The notes below the pieces were generated by a model. That model searched no databases. It was not told the origin of the DNA and was given only the letters and a program-made list of their open reading frames with translations. DNA of 64,000 nt from Deinococcus sp. KNUC1210 (GTDB lineage: Bacteria > Deinococcota > Deinococci > Deinococcales > Deinococcaceae), in contig NZ_CP092190.1 in NCBI RefSeq assembly GCF_022344005.1, forward strand, positions 2,691,501 to 2,755,500. Direction: 5' to 3'. Positions 45,190-53,627 of the stretch are shown here, in pieces; position 1 is the first letter of the stretch; each line of letters opens with the position of its first letter. A program made the translations under genes and the position numbers.

Positions 45190-45948
45190 TGCGATGCAAG
45201 ACGTGAATTCAGCACGTCACATCAGGTGAATCTTGCTGCGACGCAAGGTAAAACGCACGTCGTCAGGACGTCCGTTTGCCTGGATTTCCGCAGGAACGCA
45301 AGGCGAAGCGCACGGTTTCCAGCCGTCACATCAGGTGAATTTCGGCGTGATGCAAGGTGAAACGCACGTCATTAGGACGTCCGTTTGCCCGGGATTCAGC
45401 AGGAACGCAACGTGAAACGCAGTGCGTCGGGACGTCAGATCGGGTGAATTTCGGCGTGACGCAAGGTGAAACGCACATCATCAGGACGTTCGTTTGCCCA
45501 GATTTCCGCAGAAACGCGAGGCGAACCGCACCGCTTCGAGACATTAGATCAGGTGAATCTTGGCGTGACGCAAGGTGAAACGCATGTCACCGAGACGTTC
45601 ATTTGCCCAGGATTCAGCAGGAACGCAACGTGAAACGCAGTGCGTCGGGATGTCAGATCGGGTGAATTTCGGCGTGACGCAAGGCGAAACGCATATCATC
45701 GGGACGTTCGTTTGCCTGAATTTCAGCAGAAACGCAAGGCGAAACGCAGTGCGTCAGCACGTCAGATCAGGTGAATTTCGGTGTGGCGCAAGGCGAAACG
45801 CACCGTTTCGGGACGTCCGTTTGCTCGGAATTCAGCAGAAACGCGAGGCGAAGCGCACGGTTTCTGGCCGTCACATCGGGTGAATCTCGGTGCGGCGCAA
45901 GGTGAAACGCATGCATGCTGGACGTCGGATCGACTGAATCTTGAAGTG
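45190..45948 (+). repeat. 109-bp tandem array, about seven units, each of two related half-units
   Basis: The element CGCAAGGTGAAACGCA recurs with A-type starts at 45242, 45351, 45460, 45569, 45678, 45787 and 45896, exactly 109 bp apart, although sequence between copies differs at roughly 10-25% of positions. Each unit is a 55-bp half (with GACGTCCGTTTGCC) and a 54-bp half (with ATCAGGTGAATTTCGGCGTG), both beginning with the same core. There are no indels between units. 109 is not a multiple of three and no frame stays open, so it is non-coding. Confidence 0.93.
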
Positions 45949-46271
45949 TGGTGTGTGGCGCGCCAGTCGGAATTCGGTGGTTGTACGCCGATTCACTCGT
46001 ACACGTGCTCGGTGTAGATGGCGACATCCGTACGTCTGCTTCAGCGCTCTGCGAATGCGGCTGATGCTGCATGCAGTTCGGCGGCAGCATCGGCGTGCAT
46101 TTTCTGCGCGGCTCTTGGCGCCGTGTGAATGGTGCGCGCCCGCATTTGAATGTTGGAGCTGGAGAAGACGTCTTGGTCGGCGCGGGGTTCGTTCACGTGG
46201 AGACCCGCAGGACGAGCAACAGGGCCTGATGGGCCTGCCTCAGTTTTCCCAGCTGGTGTTGCGGCGCGGCG
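45949..46271. other. Intergenic region after the 109-bp array
   Basis: About 320 bp. No gene, repeat or hairpin could be supported. Confidence 0.4.
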
Positions 46272-47525
46272 TCAGAACAGCGCGCTGCGCAGCAGCGAGT
46301 CATGTTCGCTGATCGCCTCTGCCACGCGGCGCAGGTCGGGGTCGCTCTTCAGCAGCGCCCGGACATCCATAGACTCGCCCAGTTCGCGCGACAGACCGGG
46401 GCTGGGCCAGCGTTGCAGCGCCGCGGCGTACGCCGCGGCGCTGCGGAGTGGCCGGGTCATGTACCCGAGCTGTTCCGAGAGTGGCCGCTGGCTGCGGAAG
46501 CTGCCGTCCGCCCGCAGGTCCTGCAGGACGTCATGGCCGTTCCATGTCCCCTGATGCGCGCGGCAGCGCAGTTCATCGAGTTCCTCCGGGACGAACGGGC
46601 CGCTCAGCGGCACCCGCCACACCCAGCCACGGGCGTCACGCGTCTGGGCACTCCACGCGAGCGCCTCCCGGAACGGCAGCCGGGCGGGGATGAGCCGAGA
46701 CGCGAAGTGCGCTTCGAGCCGCGGCAGCGCAAAGGAGAGGCTGAGCCGGCGCAGCGCATACAGGTCGTCTTGCAGGTCGAGTGCGCCGCACAGCGCCCAG
46801 CACGCGTCGGCAGCGGCCTGCGCCCAGCTGGGTTCGGGCACACCGGGAATGCGCAGGCCGCTGTTGTCCAGCAGATCCATCAGTGCGTATAGCAGCATCA
46901 CCCGGTGGTGTGTCAGTGCAGGCGGTGCTGCGTGCAGGACCGCGCCGAGGTGCGTGAGTGCCGCCCACAGGTGCTCGTTGACGTCCCGGCTGAGACCTGT
47001 CAGCAGCGCCCGCAGCAGCGGTTTCGGCTCGCCGAGCGGCAGCGACAGCAGGTGCGGGCCGACCGCGCCGATCAGCGCCTGGCGCGCAGCCGCCACATCG
47101 GCCGGTGCGCCGCGCAGCAGCACCTTCGCGAGGCCGTTGACGACGAACTGCAGGTCCAGGCCGGCCGGCGGGAAGGTGCTGTGGAGCAGCGGCACCAGCC
47201 GCTCGGCCAGCCGGCGACGCGCGGCGCTGCGGCGGCCGTGCAGCACCACCACCAGCGGATGCGGGCCGCGGTCGTGCTGCAGGTGCTCGGGTCGGCGCTG
47301 GCCGCTGGCGTCCCGGGGAAGGTTCGTGCCGCCGGGGCGGCAGCGTGCGAGCAGTGCCCGCAGCGCGTGATCGACTGCCGCGTCCGGCACCCCGCGGCGC
47401 AGCACGGCGCGCAGCTGCAGTTCGAGCTGCAGCTGCGCATGGACGGCAGCGGCGGTCGCTGGTCGGTCGGTCCGCGGCATGGGCGCATGCGACCGCGGCC
47501 CAGAGTCTGTCGGCGAAGTGGTCAT
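46272..47525 (-). CDS. Hypothetical protein, mostly helical
   Basis: 417 aa with the strong third-position GC bias of a real gene. The N-terminal ~50 residues are low complexity. The rest is rich in Leu/Ala/Arg helices (LLSLPLGEPKPLLRALLTGL, ACWALCGALDLQDDLYALRR), with Trp-containing segments such as RGWVWRVPLSGPF near residue 310. No domain was recognised. ATG 47525 overlaps the stop of the small upstream gene (ATGA), so the two form an operon. Confidence 0.65.
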   Translation of the reverse strand: MTTSPTDSGPRSHAPMPRTDRPATAAAVHAQLQLELQLRAVLRRGVPDAAVDHALRALLARCRPGGTNLPRDASGQRRPEHLQHDRGPHPLVVVLHGRRSAARRRLAERLVPLLHSTFPPAGLDLQFVVNGLAKVLLRGAPADVAAARQALIGAVGPHLLSLPLGEPKPLLRALLTGLSRDVNEHLWAALTHLGAVLHAAPPALTHHRVMLLYALMDLLDNSGLRIPGVPEPSWAQAAADACWALCGALDLQDDLYALRRLSLSFALPRLEAHFASRLIPARLPFREALAWSAQTRDARGWVWRVPLSGPFVPEELDELRCRAHQGTWNGHDVLQDLRADGSFRSQRPLSEQLGYMTRPLRSAAAYAAALQRWPSPGLSRELGESMDVRALLKSDPDLRRVAEAISEHDSLLRSALF

Positions 47526-47752
47526 CGGACCTGGTGGGGTAGGTCGAACGTCGCCTTCACGACGACACGTTTCGCTTCACGCCCACTGAGTTCGCACACA
47601 GCCTCAATGGCGGCTGCCAAGGTCATCATTCCCCATCCGCCGTCAACCCACAGCGTTTGAATGGCGGCCTCCAACGAGTGATGCTCGGTCAGAAGCCTCC
47701 GGAGCTCATGCTCAAGGCGTGCGTCTCGCCAAGACGTGCGGAACACGGACAT
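47522..47752 (-). CDS. Small hypothetical protein, coupled to the 417-aa gene
   Basis: 76 aa from ATG 47752 (MSVFRTSWRDARLEHELRRL). The middle is a hydrophobic/Gly stretch (WVDGGWGMMTLAAAIEAV), and it ends REAKRVVVKATFDLPHQVR. Its stop overlaps the next start. Unrecognised. Confidence 0.55.
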   Translation of the reverse strand: MSVFRTSWRDARLEHELRRLLTEHHSLEAAIQTLWVDGGWGMMTLAAAIEAVCELSGREAKRVVVKATFDLPHQVR

Positions 47753-47851
47753 GCTGACAGCGTACCAATCTTCCGCGGAGCACCTTGCAGCTGCGTGTAC
47801 CTGGAAGAGAAGGGGCATGACCGCCGGAAGTTCGTCAGGGACGCGAGCACC

Positions 47852-48103
47852 TCAATGGCCCGCCGGGCGCTCCAGCAGCCAGAAGACCGGACGCGCCGGA
47901 TGAACGCACACCTCCTGCAGGCCAGCGCTGGCGCGCGTCTGCCCGCAGATCACCCGCACTTCGAACAGCTGGCGTTTTCCGTCGCGGTCAATGCCGCTGA
48001 CGACGTCGAGTGCCAGCACCGGGACGGCGCGGCGAAGGTCGAGTTCGTCCAGCACCCAGTTGCGCGTCAGATTCCTGAGGTCAAACGCGCGGGTGACGGC
48101 CAC
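47852..48103 (-). CDS. Possible small hypothetical protein
   Basis: 83 aa, MAVTRAFDLRNLTRNWVLDE at the N-terminus. GC bias by codon position is compatible with coding, and it precedes the two small/large hypothetical genes on the same strand, but no homology signature or Shine-Dalgarno backs it up. Could be spurious. Confidence 0.35.
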   Translation of the reverse strand: MAVTRAFDLRNLTRNWVLDELDLRRAVPVLALDVVSGIDRDGKRQLFEVRVICGQTRASAGLQEVCVHPARPVFWLLERPAGH

Positions 48104-48250
48104 GCCGCGCTGCTGTCAACTTACTGGGAAGGTGTCAAGGCGGCGGCTGTGTACTGCAGTCGCGGCAGTGAAGGCGCCCTTATCATGACGGCGGTTGGTC
48201 ATTCATGTGCGACGCTTATTCCTCTACTGGATGCCGACCAGCGGATCCCC

Positions 48251-49222
48251 TCAATCCAGTCCTGGCCGGAGAAGACCGCCTTCGTAGATTCGGCGGATGG
48301 TGCCTTCCAGGTCGGGCTCGAGGACGCTGAGGTCGCGTACCGGTGCGCCGGCTGTCACTCGGGCGATCACCTCAGCGGCACTTTGTGCCTGGAAGCCGTA
48401 CGTGACCCGCAGGCCCTCCTGAGCAAGGAGCGTCGTCCCGGTGACCTCCGGGCTGAGGGGCAGCTGCGAGTAGTCGACCACAAGTCGCCGTTCCCCGCCG
48501 AAGCGTTCCTGCAACCCCATCAGCGCACCGTCATAGAGCAGGCTGCCGTGGTCAATGATCATCACCCGGCGGCACAGCCGTTCCACGTCCAGCAGGTCAT
48601 GGGTGGTGAGCAGGACCGTCACCCCCCGCTCTCGGTTGACCTCACGGATAAATTCCCGGATGCGTTCCCGGGCGACCACATCGAGCCCGATGGTCGGCTC
48701 GTCCAGGAACAGCAGGGCCGGTTCGTGCAGCAGCGCGGCGGCCAGGTCGGCGCGCATCCGCTGTCCCAGACTGAGATTCTTGACGGGGGTATTCAAGAAT
48801 GGACCAAGGTCCAGCAGCTCCGAGAACGCGCCGAGGTTCTTCCGGAAGCGTGCGGAGGGTACGCGGTAGACGTGCTGGAGCAGCTCCAGTGACTCGCGAA
48901 CCGGCAGATCCCACCACAGGGTGGTGCGCTGACCGAAGACTGCCCCGATGCCCGCCACGTAGCGCCGACGGTCCTGCCAGGGGACGAAGCCGTTGACGCG
49001 GACGTCGCCGCCGCTCGGCACGAGCAGGCCGGTGAGCACCTTGATGGTGGTGGACTTCCCGGCGCCGTTCGGTCCGAGGTACCCGACCATCTCGCCGGCC
49101 TTCACGGTGAAGCTGATGTTGTCCACCGCCCGGGTGACCTGCCGGCGCGTGGAGAACAGCCCGCCGAGCCGGCTGGAAAAGGTTTTGCTGAGTTTGGTGA
49201 CCTGAATCAATGCGTCTTGCAT
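48251..49222 (-). CDS. ABC transporter ATP-binding protein (ABC-2 exporter)
   Basis: 323 aa from ATG 49222. Walker A GYLGPNGAGKSTTIKVL, Q-loop FGQRTTLWWDLPV, signature NLSLGQRMRADLA, Walker B LLFLDEPTIGLD and H-loop TTHDLLD are all present. The C-terminal ~80 residues are the extension found in the ABC-2 subfamily that works with DUF990-type permeases. It follows two permease genes, with 1 bp between it and the nearer. Substrate unknown. Confidence 0.95.
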   Translation of the reverse strand: MQDALIQVTKLSKTFSSRLGGLFSTRRQVTRAVDNISFTVKAGEMVGYLGPNGAGKSTTIKVLTGLLVPSGGDVRVNGFVPWQDRRRYVAGIGAVFGQRTTLWWDLPVRESLELLQHVYRVPSARFRKNLGAFSELLDLGPFLNTPVKNLSLGQRMRADLAAALLHEPALLFLDEPTIGLDVVARERIREFIREVNRERGVTVLLTTHDLLDVERLCRRVMIIDHGSLLYDGALMGLQERFGGERRLVVDYSQLPLSPEVTGTTLLAQEGLRVTYGFQAQSAAEVIARVTAGAPVRDLSVLEPDLEGTIRRIYEGGLLRPGLD

Positions 49223-49223
49223 C

Positions 49224-50042
49224 TCAACTCCCTGTGCCCTGGTAGTGCCGAAGCCCGAAGCGCCAGAAAGCCACGCCCAGACAGAGAAACGCGAGGCCGA
49301 CAAGCGGTGAGACATACGCGGTCCAGTGAGGGAGGCCCGGCGGGAACGGGCGTCCCAGCACCACCAACACCGGCGGGAAGCTCAGCAGGCCGACCGGAAT
49401 GATGAGGGCCGCACGCCGGAGCCACTCGTCATAGATCGACAGCGGATAGCTGATCAGGGTTCGGCCCCCGTAGGTCACGATGTTCATCGCCTCGACGCTC
49501 TCGGTGGTCCAGAACGTCAGGGTGCCGCCAACCATGAACAGGCCCCCGAAGAACAACACCAAGCCGACGAGACTCAGCAGCAGCACCAGGGCCTTCTCCG
49601 GCGTCCAGAGGATGGGGTGAAGGCCGTTGGCCCACACCAGGATGCCGATACCGAGCAGCATCCGTCCGACGCGCCGCAACGAGAAGTCGCTGCCGAACAC
49701 CTGCAGCGTCAGGGACGCGGGGCGCAGCAGCAGCATGTCCAGGCCACCACGCCGGATCAGGGCACTGAAGTTGGGGGCGTCGAAGCCGCCGAACAGCAGG
49801 TCCATCGTGGCGAAGCCGAGTTCGGCCATCCCGTACAGCAGGGCGACCTCGCCCAGACTCCAGCCGGCGGCCCCGGGGCCGCCGAGGTGCGGGAAGCGCT
49901 CCATCACCAGGGCAAAGGCCGAGAACTCTGCCAGCGTCAGCAGGGTGGTGGCCACAACATCCAGCGCGAACGACACGGGGGAGTTGAGCTGTGAACGGAC
50001 CTGTGCCCGCACCAACCGGACGTACAGCAGCATGGCCCTCAT
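49224..50042 (-). CDS. ABC-2 family permease (DUF990 type), second subunit
   Basis: 272 aa with six predicted membrane segments, for example FALDVVATTLLTLAEFSAFA and VLLLSLVGLVLFFGGLFMVG. FGGFDAPNFSALIRRGGLDM and VEAMNIVTYGGRTLISYPLS are family blocks of the DUF990/ABC-2 half-transporter group. Its ATG overlaps the restored stop of the upstream permease (ATGA at 50042-50039). Confidence 0.88.
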   Translation of the reverse strand: MRAMLLYVRLVRAQVRSQLNSPVSFALDVVATTLLTLAEFSAFALVMERFPHLGGPGAAGWSLGEVALLYGMAELGFATMDLLFGGFDAPNFSALIRRGGLDMLLLRPASLTLQVFGSDFSLRRVGRMLLGIGILVWANGLHPILWTPEKALVLLLSLVGLVLFFGGLFMVGGTLTFWTTESVEAMNIVTYGGRTLISYPLSIYDEWLRRAALIIPVGLLSFPPVLVVLGRPFPPGLPHWTAYVSPLVGLAFLCLGVAFWRFGLRHYQGTGS

Positions 50043-50841
50043 CCGCCGAGCACCACCAGTCGCCGCAGGGCCTGCACCAGCACCAGCCGGGACACCACGG
50101 TGAGCCCTACGCCCCAGCCCGCCTGCACCGCCAGGACCCGTAGTGCATCCACCCCCCGACCTTCCCGGTCCAGAGGTCGACCACGCTCTGCAGCATCGAC
50201 GGAAACGGAGTCAGCGAGCAGAGTGTCTGCACCCAGGCTGGGAACAGCGTAAGCGGCAACAGAAAACCGGAAGCGAACATCAGCACGGTGAAGGCGAGTC
50301 GGCCCATCCCGATGGCGTTCGGTGACCAGAACGCCGTGAGGTTGATCAGGAAGCGGAAGCTAAAACTGACGAACCAAGCGAGCAGAGTACTCAGCACCAC
50401 CAGCAGTCCGGTGCCGACACTCTGCGGTGGCTTCAAGCCGAACAGGGCGGCGTACAGCACCAGGATCGGCACGGCCCGCATCAGGAACTGGGCGGCCGCG
50501 CGGCCTGCGTCCCCGGCCAGCCAGAAGCCGAAGTAGCTATAGGGCCTCAAGAGGTCGCTGCCCACCTCGCCGCGGTACACAGTGTTCATCAGGTCAAACC
50601 AGCCGAAGAGGCTCATCATCATGATCAGCGCCTGAGTGATCCCGGTGTAGGTGACCGCGTCACTGGCGCTGAACCCAACGATCAAGCCGCGCCCCCGCAG
50701 CAGGGCGAGGAGGACACTCATGCGCAAGACGCCGAAGAACAGGTTGGTGAGCAGGCCAGCGATCGCGGCACGGCGATAGGTGAGCTGACGGGCGAAACTT
50801 CGCCGCGCCACCTCCCAGAACAGCCGGATCTCTGCACGCAC
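50039..50841 (-). CDS. ABC-2 family permease (DUF990 type), first subunit; frameshift near the C-terminus
   Basis: About 267 aa when restored. N-terminal cytoplasmic helix and TMs match the partner permease; GWFDLMNTVYRGEVGSDLLR and NLTAFWSPNAIGMGRLAFTV are family blocks. As written the frame ends early in GSWRCRRAGA. Adding one base to the C run 50152-50157 gives instead VDALRVLAVQAGWGVGLTVV and an ending LVVLGG, and moves the stop to 50041-50039, exactly overlapping the next ATG. The fit of both protein end and ATGA junction argues strongly for a missing base in the assembly. Confidence 0.88.
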
Positions 50842-51125
50842 AAGAGGGTGAGACTAGCGCAGTGGCCCGAGGTCCTGAGATAGGCGAATTGGCTTAGGGG
50901 AAAGAGGGCCGGAAGGACCGCGGAGCGTGACGGCATGCCGCTCAGCGGAGCGTGCACGGGTCCTGCGGCAGGTGAGGGTGTCAGCGCGGGCTCGGGCGTT
51001 TTGCGGGACACCTGTCAGGTTGAGACCAAGGTGTCGGTCGAAGTGCGTGCTGAGCGAAATCAACTCGTTGAACCGTATTCATGTCGGTCAACTGCGTTGG
51101 TCTCAAGATGTTCGGTATTCGGGCT
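50842..51125. other. Intergenic region upstream of the ABC exporter
   Basis: About 285 bp, no gene or repeat identified. It should contain the ABC operon promoter; none could be chosen with confidence. Confidence 0.4.
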
Positions 51126-51674
51126 TCAGAGGGGCTGCAGGTCAATGAAAGCCTGAAGAAGACGCTGCACGGAGCCGTCATTGACCAGTCTCAGCACAGG
51201 GCAACTCACTTGCTGCATCCAGACCTCGTGAGCGGCCCTGCTTCGCTGGCTCTGATCCGCACCGTCGTACTTGGAAGCCCAGTCCATAAACTCACGGTGC
51301 TTCCCAAACAAGTCGCCGTTTTCCTGAATCGCCGGGCCAAAACGTTGACGCTCCCGGTGTTCGAGGCGTTGCATCCGCAGTGCTGGAGGCACGGACAGAA
51401 AAACCACCAGGTCAAACTGGGGGATCATCACGTCACCCCAGCCACACAGTGACCCCGAAAGGACCCACCGCTGATGTCGAGCAAGTGCATGCGCGAGCAG
51501 AGCGAGCCGCTCCGCCCGGGAGCGTGGGACCTCATAGGGGGGCACTGTCGGCTCCCAGAAGAAATCATCAGTGTCTAAAGGTACGTGCCCGTATTGCTCG
51601 GCCAGGAGTCGGCCGAGTGTGGTGGTGCCAGCGCCTGAGGCGCCGAGGATATGGATACGGTCAGGAGTCGACAT
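51126..51674 (-). CDS. P-loop NTPase, adenylate-kinase-like (AAA family)
   Basis: 182 aa. Walker A is ILGASGAGTTTLGRLLAEQY, with Thr-Thr after the glycine in place of Lys-Thr/Ser: the P-loop reads GASGAGTTT, so the usual invariant lysine is replaced by threonine. This is a feature of one shikimate/adenylate-kinase-like subgroup common in bacteria. VPLDTDDFFWEPTVPPYEVP and WVLSGSLCGWGDVMIPQFDL are other signatures. Small-molecule kinase activity is possible but the missing P-loop lysine makes it uncertain. Confidence 0.75.
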   Translation of the reverse strand: MSTPDRIHILGASGAGTTTLGRLLAEQYGHVPLDTDDFFWEPTVPPYEVPRSRAERLALLAHALARHQRWVLSGSLCGWGDVMIPQFDLVVFLSVPPALRMQRLEHRERQRFGPAIQENGDLFGKHREFMDWASKYDGADQSQRSRAAHEVWMQQVSCPVLRLVNDGSVQRLLQAFIDLQPL

Positions 51675-51715
51675 GTTTTCCTCAACTGGATGCGCGTGTG
51701 GCCGACATATACATT

Positions 51716-51729
51716 AGACCTCCAGCGAA
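51716..51729 (+). repeat. Solo IS-end-like repeat
   Basis: AGACCTCCAGCGAA here and AGACCTCCTGCGAA at 52637-52650 differ at one base and lie in the same orientation. The second copy abuts the 3' end of an IS5-type transposase, so the first may be a leftover end of a related element. Confidence 0.4.
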
Positions 51730-51824
51730 AGTTCCAGAAACGTACAGCTGGTCTCGGGAGCCCAGTGCCTACTGCGGAGCTTGTCCGGTGGCAGCCTTTT
51801 AAAGGGCCACGATCGCCTGCGGTG

Positions 51825-52577
51825 TTAATCGACGTCTAGGCGTTCAGGAATGAGCTCAGAAAGGATTTGACTGAACCATCGCGCACTCTCCTCGACCCCA
51901 GATTGAATTTCTGACAGTTGCGTTCGAGCATAAAGGCTCTCTAACCGGCGCACGACCGTTTCAGGAAAGTCCCTACTGATGTGCTTCAATCCGTATCCCT
52001 GCTTCCCCGGACAGAACCGCAGTCGGAGAAGTTCCACGAGGACGGCCAACACTTCCTCGTGGTAGTAAGCCAAGGCCTCCAGCCGGTGGCCGCGCCGAAG
52101 TTCTTTTTCCACCAGCACCCAGCGCCATCGCTGTGCCGCTAACGCCACGGCTGGTCTTTTGATCTCCATGGTCAACTGATCCTGTGAGGGTGTCAGGCGC
52201 ACAACACTAGCGCGGTCGAACAGCACATGAACAGGATCGTCAGCACCAAAGGTGATATCGCGCGCGTGCTCCTGCACCACCACATCCAGGAACCAGAACT
52301 CAGGGAGACCCGCCGAGCGAAAGAAGCGCTGGTGCAAGTGCGGGTCCGGATGTGAGACGTGGTACTCGACGTTCAATGTCCCGAACTTCTCCAGCTCACT
52401 GCGGATCACGCGAAACGCCTCTTCGACAGCGGAAGCGGGAACATCGACCCACAGGTCGATGTCGGAATACGCATCCGCGTGACCAGCAGCATCGGCCCCC
52501 TCAAGCCAAGCCGCGTAAACGAAGGAGCACCGCGCGAGGGAGACATGCAAGTGGTTGATCACATCTGTACGAACCAT
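51825..52577 (-). CDS. Nucleotidyltransferase-domain protein (aminoglycoside-adenylyltransferase-like)
   Basis: 250 aa from ATG 52577. EGADAAGHADAYSDIDLWVD is a degenerate GS...DxD nucleotidyltransferase motif: the glycine-serine is replaced but the two aspartates are present. A third acidic residue may be in WFLDVVVQEH. The C-terminal half is helical (LEALAYYHEEVLAVLVELLR and KQGYGLKHISRDFP), as in streptomycin/lincosamide-type nucleotidyltransferase relatives. Substrate unknown; antibiotic modification is only one possibility. Confidence 0.75.
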   Translation of the reverse strand: MVRTDVINHLHVSLARCSFVYAAWLEGADAAGHADAYSDIDLWVDVPASAVEEAFRVIRSELEKFGTLNVEYHVSHPDPHLHQRFFRSAGLPEFWFLDVVVQEHARDITFGADDPVHVLFDRASVVRLTPSQDQLTMEIKRPAVALAAQRWRWVLVEKELRRGHRLEALAYYHEEVLAVLVELLRLRFCPGKQGYGLKHISRDFPETVVRRLESLYARTQLSEIQSGVEESARWFSQILSELIPERLDVD

Positions 52578-52636
52578 ACCCGGCAACACGCTCCTACTCT
52601 ACGTTGTAGCTGAGCGTGTATCCGTTTGAATTCAAT

Positions 52637-52650
52637 AGACCTCCTGCGAA
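52637..52650 (-). repeat. IS5-type element end
   Basis: AGACCTCCTGCGAA lies 2 bp past the transposase stop and probably forms the right terminal repeat of the truncated IS. The matching inverted end upstream of the transposase was not found. Confidence 0.45.
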
Positions 52651-52652
52651 CG

Positions 52653-53075
52653 TCAGGTTTGGATGGGGATGCGATTGCAAAGTGCGGCAATCAGGTTGAC
52701 CCGAAGGTGAAAGCGGCGCCGCCGGTGCCGATAGGTTTCCTTGAGGATGCGGAAGACCTTGAGCCGACGAATGACATGTTCAACTGGCAGCCTGACCCGT
52801 GCGAGCTGCCGGTTGCTGGCTCGCTGCTCGTCGGTGAGCCGGTGATGCTTGCTGGCCTTTTTCGGCGTCCGCGTAAACGCCTGCTGGTGTTGAATGCCCT
52901 GATAACCGGCGTCAGCGATGAGTTCGGTCTCAGGGTGAATGGGCGTTTTCGACTTCCGCAGGAGTCGAATTACAAAAACGACACGCCGACTGCATTTCGA
53001 CAGCGGTACCGAAGGCCCTTCAGGGCGGCGCAAGCGGCCTGGGTGTGGTCCTGCTGACCGGAAGCAGACCCGCAC
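52653..53075 (-). pseudogene. Truncated IS5-family transposase (DDE_Tnp_4 type)
   Basis: Only the C-terminal ~95 codons are recognisable: TELIADAGYQGIQ (DDE second Asp region), PKKASKHHRLTDEQRASNRQ and LARVRLPVEHVIRRLKVFRI, then YRHRRRRFHLRVNLIAALCN. The upstream ~40 residues do not match, so the N-terminal half is deleted or replaced. The element cannot transpose by itself. Confidence 0.85.
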
Positions 53076-53150
53076 GCTACGCCTGCAGGTGTGGGTTCAG
53101 GATGGCCGTTCTGAAGCCGCTTTATTATGTTCTGATACGCAAATACATGC

Positions 53151-53156
53151 TATAGT
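53151..53156 (+). promoter_or_regulatory. Weak promoter candidate (-10 TATAGT)
   Basis: TATAGT in an unusually AT-rich 40-bp stretch, 32 bp before the ATG at 53189. No good -35 could be paired with it. Confidence 0.3.
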
Positions 53157-53188
53157 ACGCCTTGGCAATACGAACACCCGGAGAGTGA

Positions 53189-53587
53189 ATGAACACACCC
53201 GGTCTTCCAGCGCCTCCAGGAGCCCCGATGACTCAGCCCCCGTTTGATTTCACGCCGTACTGGCCAGTTCTTGAGGACGCCATGCGGCGAGACCCGCAGC
53301 TCGCCGAGCGGATGACCGACCCAGCTGGGCACTTCGGCGCCGCGGACTGGCAGATGCCCGATACGGTCGGCGAGGACACCCCCAGCGGCCACGGCAGCGA
53401 CCGGGGCATCTACGTCACCAAAGGCCACCTGGCGGTCCTGATGATGGAAAACGACCCGCAGGAGCACTACGCCAACCTTCCGACGATCGACAACTACTAC
53501 GTCAGTCTGGAGGACACCACGCAGGCGCAGCAGACGCTCCGGGCCGTGAAGTTGGAGCGCGGCGAGTTCGACGTGCTGGTGCCGTGA
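53189..53587 (+). CDS. Hypothetical protein
   Basis: 132 aa; an internal ATG at 53228 (MTQPPFDFTPYWP) with GGAG upstream is an equally good start. The protein is acidic, and has the stretch HGSDRGIYVTKGHLAVLMME followed by a Tyr/Asp-rich DNYYVSLEDTT. No family recognised. It is followed at 40 bp by the lipoprotein esterase gene on the same strand. Confidence 0.6.
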   Translation: MNTPGLPAPPGAPMTQPPFDFTPYWPVLEDAMRRDPQLAERMTDPAGHFGAADWQMPDTVGEDTPSGHGSDRGIYVTKGHLAVLMMENDPQEHYANLPTIDNYYVSLEDTTQAQQTLRAVKLERGEFDVLVP

Positions 53588-53627
53588 TGGGCGGCTGTGC
53601 GGCGCGCGGCTGTGCGAGCGTTGATTC

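Noticed and set aside
45190..45948. CRISPR array
   Set aside because: The segments between the 16-bp cores are themselves repeated every second unit, not unique spacers; period 54/55 bp and absence of cas genes also argue against it.
46302..47660. Plus-strand frames opposite the 417-aa gene
   Set aside because: They are shadows: low complexity Arg/Ala/Gln translations produced by the codon bias of the minus-strand gene.
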